From the NCBI RefSeq assembly GCF_007644035.1, contig NZ_VMTV02000791.1, positions 124,001-188,000 on the forward strand: a stretch of 64,000 nt of DNA, written 5' to 3'. Made by a program: the position numbers and the translations under genes. The notes beneath the pieces are model-generated. The model worked only from the letters and a program-made list of their open reading frames with translations. It had not been told where the DNA came from and did not search any database. This DNA comes from Vogesella mureinivorans (lineage in GTDB: Bacteria; Pseudomonadota; Gammaproteobacteria; Burkholderiales; Chromobacteriaceae). Positions 18,018 through 25,907 of this stretch are shown in pieces (the first letter of the stretch is position 1; the number at the start of each line of letters is the position of its first letter).

Positions 18018-18769
18018 GCTGCACCCCCGCGACCGGTCAGGATTTCCACGATATGCAGTGGGCGGATGGGGCGGCAGCGGTGGCGGATGATGCCACCCAT
18101 GTGCATCAGGCACGAGGGGTCGGCGCCGACGATGTACTGCGCGCCGGTGGCCTCGTGCTGTGCCACGCGGTCTTCGCCCATGGCCACCGATACTTCCGGC
18201 TCGTCCACGCTGAAGGTGCCGCCAAAGCCGCAGCATTCGTCACGGCGTTCCGGCTGCTTGACCTCGATGCCATCCACCAGCTGCAGGATGCGCTCCAGCC
18301 GCGAGTGGTAGGGGATCATCAGCTCGGACGGTGCGGCATGGTGCAGCTCGCGCAGGCCGTGGCAGCTTTGGTGGATGGACACGGTGTGCGGGAAGTACAC
18401 CGGCTTGGGCAGCTTTTCTATCTTCAGCACGTCCTGCAGGAATTCCACGATCTCGTAGACGCGTGGCTGCATGGCCTGGTAATCGCTATCACCAGACAGG
18501 TACCAGCCATAGTGGTGTTTGACGTGCGAGGTACAGCTGCCGGATGGCGACACGATGTAATCGTAATCTTTGAAAATGCCGGTAAACCGGCGCGCCGCAT
18601 CACAGGCGCCCTGGCTGTCGCCGTTATTGCTTAAAGGTTGGCCGCAACAGGACTGTGCCAGCGGGTAGTGCACGTCCACGCCATAGCTTTCCAGCAGCTC
18701 GGCGGTGGCCATGGCCACGTGCGGGTACAGTTCGTTGACGAAACAGGGGATGAAAAGGGCGACTTTCAT
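18014..18769 (-). CDS. lutA: Lactate utilisation protein LutA (CCG-domain Fe-S protein)
   Basis: A 251-residue protein with two cysteine-rich CCG domains (QSCCGQPLSNNG near residue 40 and ECCGFGGTFS near residue 180), as in LutA/YkgE and heterodisulfide reductase subunit B. It is the first gene of lutABC. The start is ATG 18769 (MKVALFIPCFVNELYP, a characteristic beginning). The roughly 100 bases between it and the CDF transporter gene behind it must hold the promoter unless the operon begins further upstream. Confidence 0.95.
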   Translation of the reverse strand: MKVALFIPCFVNELYPHVAMATAELLESYGVDVHYPLAQSCCGQPLSNNGDSQGACDAARRFTGIFKDYDYIVSPSGSCTSHVKHHYGWYLSGDSDYQAMQPRVYEIVEFLQDVLKIEKLPKPVYFPHTVSIHQSCHGLRELHHAAPSELMIPYHSRLERILQLVDGIEVKQPERRDECCGFGGTFSVDEPEVSVAMGEDRVAQHEATGAQYIVGADPSCLMHMGGIIRHRCRPIRPLHIVEILTGRGGAA

Positions 18770-18869
18770 GGCGGTGTGCAGTTCTCCGGCGCAATGCCCA
18801 CTAGGGCTTGTCCTGATTAAAGCCGCCCCCGCGCCGGATGCCAATGCGGATTTACCCTTGCGCGGTGGC

Positions 18870-19748
18870 CTATACCGGGTCGATGTGGGTCATCACGTCC
18901 AGTACCGGGTGGTTCGCTACCACGCGGTCGCGGGCCTGGGCGGCAATGTCGTGGCCCTGGCGTACGGTCAGGCTGCCGTCTATTTCCAGGTGCACATCTA
19001 CCTGGATATGGTCGCCCAGGCGGCGGGTGCGCAGGTCGTGTATGCCCTGTACGCCGGGCGTGGCAAGCAGCGCCTGGCGGATGGCGGCTACGGTGTCGTC
19101 GTCGGCGGCGCGGTCCATCAGGTCGTGCAGCGCATCCCAGGCAAACTGCCAGCCAGCGCGGCCAACCATGAAGCCCACCAGTGCTGCGGCCAACGGGTCC
19201 AGCCAGGTGTAGCCCAGCAGGTTGCCGCCGATACCAACGGCCACCACCAGCGAGGAGGCGGCGTCGGCACGCGCATGCCAGGCATTGGCCACCAGCATGC
19301 TGGATTTCACGCGGGTGGCCACCGCCAGCATGTAGCGGAACAGGCCTTCTTTGGACAGCAGGGTAAACAGCGCCACGTACAGCGCCAGTGGGTGCACGGG
19401 CGCCAGCGTGCTGTGGCTGAGGATCTTGTTGCCCGCGCCCCACAGCATGCTGCAGCCTGCGGCCAACAGCAGGGCACCCAGTACCAGTGATGCGGCGGTT
19501 TCGTAACGGTAGTGGCCGTACTGGTGGTCGTGGTCGGGTGCCTTGCTGCTGTGCTTGCGCGCCAGCAGGGCGACAAAATCGGCCAGCAGGTCGGACAGCG
19601 AGTGCAGCGCATCGGCGATCAGCGCTTGCGAGCCGGCAAATACGCCTGCCAGCAGCTGCGCGTTGGTCAGGACGATATTGACAACCACACTGACCCACAG
19701 GCTGCGTTGGGCGGCTTGGTGTTGCGGGCTGGTCGCTGGGCTGGTCAT
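18870..19748 (-). CDS. Cation diffusion facilitator (CDF) metal transporter
   Basis: A 292-residue CDF-family exporter with about six membrane helices and a cytoplasmic C-terminal domain. The metal site is visible as two HxxxD pairs in helices 2 and 5 (ADALHSLSDLLAD and NAWHARADAASS). The cytosolic loop after helix 2 carries a His-rich stretch (DHDHQYGHYRYE). The C-terminal domain (VQGIHDLRTRRLGDHIQVDVHLEIDG) has the dimerisation fold. Substrate is likely Zn, Fe or another divalent metal driven by proton antiport, but the exact metal is not evident. The unrecognised upstream gene ends 48 bases before it on the same strand. Confidence 0.93.
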   Translation of the reverse strand: MTSPATSPQHQAAQRSLWVSVVVNIVLTNAQLLAGVFAGSQALIADALHSLSDLLADFVALLARKHSSKAPDHDHQYGHYRYETAASLVLGALLLAAGCSMLWGAGNKILSHSTLAPVHPLALYVALFTLLSKEGLFRYMLAVATRVKSSMLVANAWHARADAASSLVVAVGIGGNLLGYTWLDPLAAALVGFMVGRAGWQFAWDALHDLMDRAADDDTVAAIRQALLATPGVQGIHDLRTRRLGDHIQVDVHLEIDGSLTVRQGHDIAAQARDRVVANHPVLDVMTHIDPV

Positions 19749-19796
19749 GGTGTCTTCGCAAAAGCGGCAGTATGCCGTAGGGGGCTGATGGCAAGC

Positions 19797-20363
19797 TTAA
19801 GGTGCCAGCCCGTTGTCGTCGCTGCTGTCGGGCTCGTCCAGTGGCGGCAGCGTACCCAGCAGGTCGGTGAGCAGGCTTTGTGTCAGCCAGCCTGGCACGT
19901 CTTGTATCTGCCAGCCGGCTTTGTTTGCGCACAGCGCCAGCGTGCGCAAGAAGCGGTGAAAGCCGGCGCGGCTCTGGCGCATATTGATGTTCTGTGGCCC
20001 CACGGTAAAGCTGATGCTGGCGTAGTCGCTACCGGCTTGGGCATCCAGCCCCGTGCACACCGGTATGCTGCCGCTGGCGGGCAGCGCAGGGGAGTTATGC
20101 GCGAACTTCATGCCGCCGCCCATGCCGGGCTGGTCCGCCAGGTCTTCCTCGTTCATGGCCATGCGGTGTTCCAGCGCAATGCGCTGCTCGCTGCTACCGG
20201 CCCCCTGTACCCCTTCGCCCGGTACGGCGCGGGCAAACAGCGCGGCGATATCCCGCAGGATGGACTGGGTCAGGTAGCGTGTCAGCCATAGCTGGTGGCC
20301 ACCGGGCTGGATCAGCACCAGCAGGCGGTCTTCGGCTTCGAAATAGGTAAAGGATAGGCTCAT
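19797..20363 (-). CDS. Conserved-looking protein of unknown function
   Basis: A 188-residue soluble protein that I do not recognise. It opens MSLSFTYFEAEDRLLVLIQPGGHQ, followed by LWLTRYLTQSILRDIAALFA, which looks like a beta-hairpin then a helix. The middle is acidic (HRMAMNEEDLAD) and glycine-rich. Near residue 130 is SISFTVGPQNINMRQSRAGFHRFLRTLA, and the acidic C-terminal tail is LDEPDSSDDNG. No signal peptide or membrane segment is visible. It lies directly upstream of the CDF transporter and divergent from srkA (76 bases apart, containing one dispersed 10-mer). The start at 20363 has a poor ribosome binding site. Confidence 0.7.
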   Translation of the reverse strand: MSLSFTYFEAEDRLLVLIQPGGHQLWLTRYLTQSILRDIAALFARAVPGEGVQGAGSSEQRIALEHRMAMNEEDLADQPGMGGGMKFAHNSPALPASGSIPVCTGLDAQAGSDYASISFTVGPQNINMRQSRAGFHRFLRTLALCANKAGWQIQDVPGWLTQSLLTDLLGTLPPLDEPDSSDDNGLAP

Positions 20364-20439
20364 GCCACGATGGTAAGCCCTAGCGGCTGCCACTGCAAAG
20401 GTTGGCCGCAGCCAGTGTGCAGCGCGCATAATGCCGGGC

Positions 20440-21429
20440 ATGGATACCTTACACCCCTATACCGCGCTGACCCCCGACCTGATGCTGGATGCGGTGGAAA
20501 GCAGCGGCTTGCGCTGCGATGGCCGCATGCTGGCGCTGAACAGCTATGAAAACCGTGTTTACCAGGTAGGCATGGAAGATGGCCCGCCGCTGATTGCCAA
20601 GTTTTACCGCCCTGGCCGCTGGCAGGACGCGCAGATTCTGGAAGAACACGCCTTTGCCTGCCAGCTGCAAGACGCCGAAATCCCCGTGGTGGCACCGCTG
20701 GCGTTTGCCGGCCAGACGCTGTTGCAATGGCAGGGCTTTCGCTTTGCCCTGTTTCCGCGCCGTGGCGGGCGCGCGCCGGAGCTGGAAGACGAAGCCACGC
20801 TGGAATGGCTGGGGCGGTTTCTGGGGCGCATCCACGCCATTGGCCGTAGCCAGGCTTACCAGACACGCCCGGCGCTGACGGTGCAAACCTTTGGCCACGA
20901 CGCACTGCGTATCATCGAAAGCGGCGGCCACCTGCCCGCGCACCTGGCGGCGCGCTTTAGCCAGGTAGCGCAGGCGGTGATCGGCATGGCCGAGGCAGCC
21001 TTTGCCACCTTGCCCGCGCTGACCATGCTGCGTACGCACGGCGATTGCCACGCCGGTAATGTGATGTGGACGCCGGACGGCCCGCATTTTGTCGACCTGG
21101 ACGACAGCCGCATGGCACCGGCTATCCAGGATATCTGGATGCTGCTAAGCGGCGAGCGCGAGCAGCAGTCGGCGCAGTTGGCCGCCATTCTGGCGGGGTA
21201 TGAGGAGTTTTGCGATCTGGATTACCGCGAGCTGCGGCTGATCGAGCCGCTGCGCAGCCTGCGCCTGCTGCACTACTGCGCCTGGCTATCGGCCCGCTGG
21301 GCCGACCCGGCTTTCCCCGCCGCCTTCCCGTGGTTTGGCAGCGAGCACTACTGGCTGGAGCGCATCAACGAGCTGGAACAACAGCTGGAAGCCATGCAGC
21401 AGCCGCCGTTGTGGTCTATGCCGGCCTGA
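20440..21429 (+). CDS. srkA: Stress response kinase A (SrkA/YihE)
   Basis: A 329-residue Ser/Thr kinase of the aminoglycoside-phosphotransferase fold. The SrkA hallmark LNSYENRVYQVGMEDG is present, followed by KFYRPGRWQDAQILEEHAFA, the catalytic loop RTHGDCHAGNVMW, and the metal-binding FVDLDDSRMAP. In E. coli SrkA protects against stress-induced cell death and Cpx-type envelope stress. ATG 20440 and in-frame ATG 20431 are both possible; neither has a strong ribosome binding site. It converges on the CheY-like gene 20 bases downstream. Confidence 0.92.
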   Translation: MDTLHPYTALTPDLMLDAVESSGLRCDGRMLALNSYENRVYQVGMEDGPPLIAKFYRPGRWQDAQILEEHAFACQLQDAEIPVVAPLAFAGQTLLQWQGFRFALFPRRGGRAPELEDEATLEWLGRFLGRIHAIGRSQAYQTRPALTVQTFGHDALRIIESGGHLPAHLAARFSQVAQAVIGMAEAAFATLPALTMLRTHGDCHAGNVMWTPDGPHFVDLDDSRMAPAIQDIWMLLSGEREQQSAQLAAILAGYEEFCDLDYRELRLIEPLRSLRLLHYCAWLSARWADPAFPAAFPWFGSEHYWLERINELEQQLEAMQQPPLWSMPA

Positions 21430-21449
21430 TGCCGGTTTTGTCGCCGGGC

Positions 21450-21818
21450 TTACTGCCGCAATAGCGCATTCACTGCCTTCAGCAATAGCGGGGGCTGTAG
21501 CGGCTTGGTCAGCCATGCCGTAGCCCCGGCAGCGCGCCCGGCCGCCTTCATGCTGTCGCTCAGCTCGGTGGTAACCATGATCACCGGTACCTGCGCCAAT
21601 GCCGGGCGCTGGCGTAGTGTGCGGATAAACTCCAGGCCGTTCATCTCGGGCATATTCAGATCGCTAATGATGAGCGCGGGGGTGTGTTTGTCCAGCTGCA
21701 GCAAGCCTGCTTTGCCGTTTTCTGCCTGCAGTACCTTGTAGCCGGCGTCGCTCAGGGCTTCGCAAGAGATTTGTCTGAGTACCGGAGAGTCGTCTACCAC
21801 CAGGATAATGTGTTTCAT
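21450..21818 (-). CDS. Single-domain response regulator (CheY-like)
   Basis: A 122-residue stand-alone receiver domain with the acidic pair Asp9-Asp10, phosphoacceptor Asp53 (IISDLNMPEMNGLEF), the switch Thr in MVTTELSD and the conserved Lys105 (WLTKPLQ). There is no output domain, so it acts by protein-protein contact, as in chemotaxis or a phosphorelay. No kinase gene is adjacent. ATG 21818 starts the domain exactly; the long frame to 21983 is not needed. It diverges from lysC over 261 bases. Confidence 0.93.
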   Translation of the reverse strand: MKHIILVVDDSPVLRQISCEALSDAGYKVLQAENGKAGLLQLDKHTPALIISDLNMPEMNGLEFIRTLRQRPALAQVPVIMVTTELSDSMKAAGRAAGATAWLTKPLQPPLLLKAVNALLRQ

Positions 21819-22079
21819 TGTTCGCCCTGTCTGCCCGGCCCGGCGCGGTTGTCTGTGACCTGCTTCTCTTACCATGCTAGTTGGCCGCACCAGCCTGTCA
21901 AATGATGCGTACAGTTGCCGTAGGTTTTCAATGGTATTTTGTATCCATTCAACAGCCGCCCCCCTCGTGCCGCATGGCAGCAAAAAAGCAGGCCAAATGC
22001 ACTACAAGTGCCTTGCCATAAGGGGGTGTATCGGGACAGAATCATTGTCCGACATCCCAACCCTATTCAAGAAAATAAA

Positions 22080-23306
22080 ATGGCACTTATCGTACAAAAG
22101 TACGGCGGTACCTCGATGGGCTCCCCTGAGCGCATCAAGAACGTGGCCCGCCGTGTCGCCAAATGGAAAGCCCAGGGACATGAGGTAGTGGTGGTGGTTT
22201 CGGCCATGAGTGGTGAAACCAACCGCCTGATCGCCCTGGCTAAAGAGCTGCAAGAGTACCCGGACCCACGCGAGCTCGACGTGGTGATTTCTACCGGCGA
22301 GCAAGTCACCATTGGTCTTTTGGCCATGGCGCTGAAAGAAATCGGTGTGAATGCCAAGAGCTACTGCGGCTGGCAAGTGCGGGTGGTAACAGATAGCGCC
22401 CACACCAAAGCCCGCATCCAGTCCATCGACGAGGCAGCCATGCGCGCCGACCTGAACGCCGGCCGCGTGGTTGTGGTGGCCGGTTTCCAGGGCCTGGACG
22501 AAGACGGCAACATCACCACGCTGGGCCGTGGCGGTTCCGATACCTCGGCCGTGGCCATGGCCGCCGCGCTGAAAGCCGACGAATGCCAGATCTATACCGA
22601 CGTGGACGGTGTGTACACCACCGACCCGCGTGTGGTGCCGGAAGCCCGCCGCCTGAAGACCATCACCTTTGAAGAGATGATCGAAATGGCCAGCCTGGGC
22701 TCCAAGATTCTGCAGATACGTTCTGTAGAGTTTGCCGGCAAATACAAAGTACGCCTGCGCGTGCTCTCCAGCTTTGAAGACGAGGGCGAAGGCACACTGA
22801 TTACGTTTGAGGAAGATGAGAACATGGAAAAGGCCGTAGTGGCAGGTATTGCGTTTGACCGTAACGAAGCACGCATCAACGTGAAAGGCGTGCCGGACAA
22901 GCCAGGCATCGCTTACCAGATTCTGGGCCCGATTGCCGATGCCAATATCGAAGTGGACATGATCATCCAGAACGTGGGCGAGAACGGCACCACCGATTTC
23001 TCTTTCACCGTACCGCGTGGCGAATACCAGCAGGCGCTGGCTATCCTGCGTGATGTGCAGACCCATATCGGTGCCGGCAAGATCGACTCCGACGACAAGG
23101 TGGCCAAAGTGTCCATCGTGGGCGTGGGCATGCGCTCGCACTGCGGCGTGGCTTCCACCATGTTCCGCACGCTGGCGGAAGAGGGCATCAATATCCAGAT
23201 GATCTCTACCTCTGAAATCAAGGTGTCGGTACTGATCGACGAGAAATACCTGGAGCTGGCTGTACGCGTGCTGCACAAGGTATTTGGCCTGGATCAGCCT
23301 GCATAG
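22080..23306 (+). CDS. lysC: Aspartate kinase, feedback-regulated
   Basis: A 408-residue aspartokinase that phosphorylates aspartate, the first step to lysine, threonine and methionine. It has the N-terminal VQKYGGTSMGSPERIKNVA, the catalytic domain with GRGGSDTSAVAMAAAL, and two C-terminal ACT domains (GVPDKPGIAYQILGPIADANIEVD and KVSIVGVGMRSHCGVASTMF) for amino-acid inhibition. Length and layout match the monofunctional alpha-type enzyme of Betaproteobacteria. Homology starts at ATG 22080, which has almost no Shine-Dalgarno sequence. With hom and thrC in this window it completes most of the aspartate-to-threonine route. No csrA gene lies between lysC and the tRNAs. Confidence 0.96.
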   Translation: MALIVQKYGGTSMGSPERIKNVARRVAKWKAQGHEVVVVVSAMSGETNRLIALAKELQEYPDPRELDVVISTGEQVTIGLLAMALKEIGVNAKSYCGWQVRVVTDSAHTKARIQSIDEAAMRADLNAGRVVVVAGFQGLDEDGNITTLGRGGSDTSAVAMAAALKADECQIYTDVDGVYTTDPRVVPEARRLKTITFEEMIEMASLGSKILQIRSVEFAGKYKVRLRVLSSFEDEGEGTLITFEEDENMEKAVVAGIAFDRNEARINVKGVPDKPGIAYQILGPIADANIEVDMIIQNVGENGTTDFSFTVPRGEYQQALAILRDVQTHIGAGKIDSDDKVAKVSIVGVGMRSHCGVASTMFRTLAEEGINIQMISTSEIKVSVLIDEKYLELAVRVLHKVFGLDQPA

Positions 23307-23328
23307 GCAAAATTATTGCAAGTAGTGG

Positions 23329-23357
23329 TTGACAGAAGGCTAAGTGTTAATTAATAT
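23329..23357 (+). promoter_or_regulatory. Sigma-70 promoter of the tRNA cluster
   Basis: TTGACA, 17 bases, TAATAT: a near-perfect sigma-70 promoter 15 bases before the first tRNA base. Expected for a stable-RNA operon. Confidence 0.9.
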
Positions 23358-23371
23358 GGCGTTCTGTTGAC

Positions 23372-23465
23372 GGAGAAATGGCCGAGAGGTCGAAGGCACT
23401 TCCCTGCTAAGGAAGCATACGGGCTTAAACCTGTATCGAGGGTTCGAATCCCTCTTTCTCCGCCA
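23372..23465 (+). tRNA. tRNA-Ser (anticodon GCT)
   Basis: 94 nt with the acceptor GGAGAAA / TTTCTCC, a long variable arm as required for tRNA-Ser, a GGTTCGAATCC T-arm and an encoded CCA. The anticodon GCT at 23406-23408 reads AGC/AGU. Confidence 0.97.
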
Positions 23466-23471
23466 CACAGC

Positions 23472-23548
23472 GCACCCGTAGCTCAGTTGGATAGAGTATT
23501 TGGCTACGAACCAAAGGGTCGGGCGTTCGAATCGCTCCGGGTGCGCCA
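23472..23548 (+). tRNA. tRNA-Arg (anticodon ACG)
   Basis: 77 nt, acceptor GCACCCG / CGGGTGC, encoded CCA, anticodon ACG at 23506-23508 (the A is converted to inosine to read CGN). The T-stem is GGGCG-TTCGAAT-CGCTC, with a non-standard pairing in the stem. Confidence 0.96.
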
Positions 23549-23552
23549 CTAG

Positions 23553-23628
23553 GTCCCCATCGTCTAGAGGCCTAGGACATCGCCCTTTCACGGCGGTAAC
23601 CGGGGTTCGAATCCCCGTGGGGACGCCA
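23553..23628 (+). tRNA. tRNA-Glu (anticodon TTC)
   Basis: 76 nt, acceptor GTCCCCA / TGGGGAC, encoded CCA, anticodon TTC at 23587-23589. It ends the three-tRNA operon. Confidence 0.97.
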
Positions 23629-23636
23629 GTTTCAGT

Positions 23637-23664
23637 AAAAAAGCCACCTTCGGGTGGCTTTTTT
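23637..23664 (+). terminator. Terminator of the tRNA operon
   Basis: Stem AAAAAAGCCACC / GGTGGCTTTTTT with the stable TTCG loop, 8 bases after tRNA-Glu. Confidence 0.95.
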
Positions 23665-23745
23665 GCGTTTGCTTTTCGCGGTAGGCAGGCGCGCTGTGAA
23701 GGTGGCCCCTGGCGCTGTTTACGGTTCTGTGGCCCGATATGAATG

Positions 23746-23777
23746 AAAAAAGCCCTTTCGCACGCGAAAGGGCTTTT
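23746..23777 (-). terminator. Terminator of the DUF1615-like lipoprotein gene (symmetrical)
   Basis: A long stem AAAAAGCCCTTTCGC / GCGAAAGGGCTTTTT with an AC loop, A-rich on the left and T-rich on the right, so it can stop transcription from both sides. It lies 15 bases past the minus-strand stop. Confidence 0.92.
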
Positions 23778-23792
23778 TGTTGCGGCTGGCGA

Positions 23793-25040
23793 TCAGCGCC
23801 GGGCCAGGCAGCGCTGGTAGCGGCCATCGACACGGTCGGCAAACCACGCGGTGGTGAGCTTGCGGGTGATCTTGGGGCTGTGCAGGCGGATGTCCGGCAT
23901 CAGCTCGCGCGGGGCTTTGCGGCCTTGCTGCTGGTCGGCTAGCTGCATGATGCGGCTATAAAGCGGTGTTTGGGCGAAGCCGGCGCTTTTTTCCTGTTTC
24001 AGGTCGCGCAGCATGTCGGCGTCGCTCAAGCCCAGGCGGCTGCGCAGCTTGGCCAGCGCTTGCTGGGTGCTGCTGGTATCGCGGCCGGGTTGGCCGTTCT
24101 GGTAGCGCAGCAGGTCGCCATCCAGCGCCAGCTTGCTGCCGCTTAGCTTGGCAACGGCTTGCTGGAAGGCGGCATTGCGGCTGGCGTAGCGCCCGGCGTT
24201 GAAGTCGGCAAAGCGGTAGCGCATGTCGGTATACGGGGCCGGGTATTGCAGCAAGATGGCGCTGCCGAAATAGATGCCCCCTTTGCGGCTGAATACTTCG
24301 TCGCGGATGCTGCCGTTGCGGGCGTAGGGGTAGGGCCAGGCACGCACGTGTGCTTCGGCAAACTCTACGCTGACCTGCATGGGGCCGCCGGTGCGGATGG
24401 GGTTTTTCATGCCGACTGGCAGGCCCAGCTTTTGCGCCTCGGACGACATGTCTTCAAACAGGTCGTTCATTTCTTTTTCGGTCCGCAGGTTATCGATGCG
24501 TTCCTTATAGCTTTGGCCGTTCGGCGATTTTTTCAGGAAAGCGGTTTTTACCAGGGCAAGCGGGATGTAGTAGTTGTCGACCTTGTCATTGATCTTGCCC
24601 CAGACAATTTTGGGCAGGCCCGGCACGACCGGGTCGGCCTGAAAGGTGGACTCCTGCTCGATAACGGCAATCACCGCACAGTAGTTTTCGGCGGTATGCG
24701 GTATCTGCAGGCTGCCGAATGCCGATACCAGGTCGTCGCGCCAGCCACTGCGGGGTTTCACGTAGTCCGGTAGCAGCTTGTCCAGCAGCGCTTTAGGGTT
24801 GGCCGCAACGGGTTTGGGTGGGGGCGTGACGATAACAGGCGGTGTGGGTGGCACGGGCGGTATGGCAGGTAGCACCGGCACGGTGCCGGCCGGCTCGCTG
24901 GCGGGTGCGGGCAGCGCGCTGCTGGGGGCATTTTGCTGAATAATCGGTGCGGGTACCGGCTGGCTGGCCAGCGGGCTTACCGGTGTGGCGCAGGCGGCCA
25001 ACATGCCGCTGCTGCCTAGCAGGCAGAGGAGTTTTTTCAT
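23793..25040 (-). CDS. DUF1615-like lipoprotein
   Basis: A 415-residue exported protein with a lipobox (GMLAAC, Cys17), so lipid-anchored. A Pro/Ala-rich linker (about residues 20-80, many PP and PAP steps) is followed by a globular domain. The domain contains CAVIAVIEQESTFQADPVVPGLPKIVW, whose ExES-type pattern recalls lytic transglycosylase-like folds. It then has GGPMQVSVEFAEAH and a tyrosine-rich MRYRFADFNAGRYASRNAAFQ. I assign it to the DUF1615 family from memory of these blocks; a muralytic role is an inference. The start is ATG 25040 because the signal peptide begins there. It stands as a single gene with its own terminator. Confidence 0.75.
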   Translation of the reverse strand: MKKLLCLLGSSGMLAACATPVSPLASQPVPAPIIQQNAPSSALPAPASEPAGTVPVLPAIPPVPPTPPVIVTPPPKPVAANPKALLDKLLPDYVKPRSGWRDDLVSAFGSLQIPHTAENYCAVIAVIEQESTFQADPVVPGLPKIVWGKINDKVDNYYIPLALVKTAFLKKSPNGQSYKERIDNLRTEKEMNDLFEDMSSEAQKLGLPVGMKNPIRTGGPMQVSVEFAEAHVRAWPYPYARNGSIRDEVFSRKGGIYFGSAILLQYPAPYTDMRYRFADFNAGRYASRNAAFQQAVAKLSGSKLALDGDLLRYQNGQPGRDTSSTQQALAKLRSRLGLSDADMLRDLKQEKSAGFAQTPLYSRIMQLADQQQGRKAPRELMPDIRLHSPKITRKLTTAWFADRVDGRYQRCLARR

Positions 25041-25151
25041 GGTACGGGGCCAGAATGCAATGCGGCATTCTAGCCCAGTGCGCTTTCGCGCCGCTAACAA
25101 AACCCTGTGTCAGTCTTGGCTCGGGGGTGCTGCGTGCTTTGCTGGCGGCTG

Positions 25152-25895
25152 TTAGCTGTAGCGCTTGAGGATGCGCTGGTATTCGCCGTTTTGCTGTATC
25201 TGCTTCAGGCCATGATTAAAGGCGTCTCGCAGGGCAGGCTGGCGAAACAGGACGCGGTAGGGCAGCTTGATGAAAATGTCGTGGTAGCTCACCGGCAAGG
25301 GCGTTTCGCCAAAGTCGGTCTGCATGCGTTTATTCATGTAGTTGAAGATGCGGTGGTCTGCTATCACCACATCGACGCTACCGCGGTAGAGCAGGCGGTT
25401 CTGGTCTATCTGGTTACCGGTTTCGTGGTAATCGGGATGCTTGGCCGCCAGGGCGGCAAATTCGCTGCCCAGATATTGCCCTGCCAGTGGAAAGGCCGAG
25501 ATGCTGTAGCTGGTCAGGTCGGCAATGCGGTGAATAGCCAGCCGCCGCTGGGTGAGGGTAATGGCCTTGTCTTCGTAGCTGATATACACATCCGAATACG
25601 CGCCTTTGGCGCCCGACTCCGGCACGATGGTGGCTACCGCGTCTATCTTGCGGTCGCTCAGGGCCTGTGGCAGGCGCTTTTGCGACAGGAAAACCGGCTT
25701 CATCTCGTATTGCCGGCTTTTCAGCGCCGCCCGGATGATATCCAGCTCGATGCCCGCTTCCAGCTGCGGTATTACATACGGTTCCAGCGATTCGCCAAAA
25801 GCCACGGCGATGGTAGTGTGGCGCGGGCTGGCCAAGGTAGCCTGGCAAACCAGGGGCAGCAATACTGCCGCCAGCCAATACGGTGAAACAGCCAT
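25152..25895 (-). CDS. Periplasmic solute-binding protein, family 3 (orphan)
   Basis: A 247-residue protein with a signal peptide (about 22 residues, ending TLAS) and the bacterial family-3 solute-binding fold: GIELDIIRAALKSR, KIDAVATIVPE, and the C-terminal FNHGLKQIQQNGEYQRILKRY. Family members bind amino acids or similar small ligands. No permease or ATPase gene is adjacent. It lies immediately downstream of a chemoreceptor gene (12 bases), so ligand sensing for chemotaxis is as plausible as uptake. The ligand cannot be read from the sequence. Confidence 0.85.
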   Translation of the reverse strand: MAVSPYWLAAVLLPLVCQATLASPRHTTIAVAFGESLEPYVIPQLEAGIELDIIRAALKSRQYEMKPVFLSQKRLPQALSDRKIDAVATIVPESGAKGAYSDVYISYEDKAITLTQRRLAIHRIADLTSYSISAFPLAGQYLGSEFAALAAKHPDYHETGNQIDQNRLLYRGSVDVVIADHRIFNYMNKRMQTDFGETPLPVSYHDIFIKLPYRVLFRQPALRDAFNHGLKQIQQNGEYQRILKRYS

Positions 25896-25907
25896 AGTGT
25901 GTTCTGC

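Noticed and set aside
21939-22079. 47-codon N-terminal extension of aspartate kinase
   Set aside because: The added residues have no homology; the conserved kinase start MALIVQKYGGTSMG begins at 22080.
23307-23371. A csrA gene between lysC and the tRNAs, as found in many relatives
   Set aside because: Only 65 bases are available and they hold the tRNA promoter; no CsrA-like frame exists.
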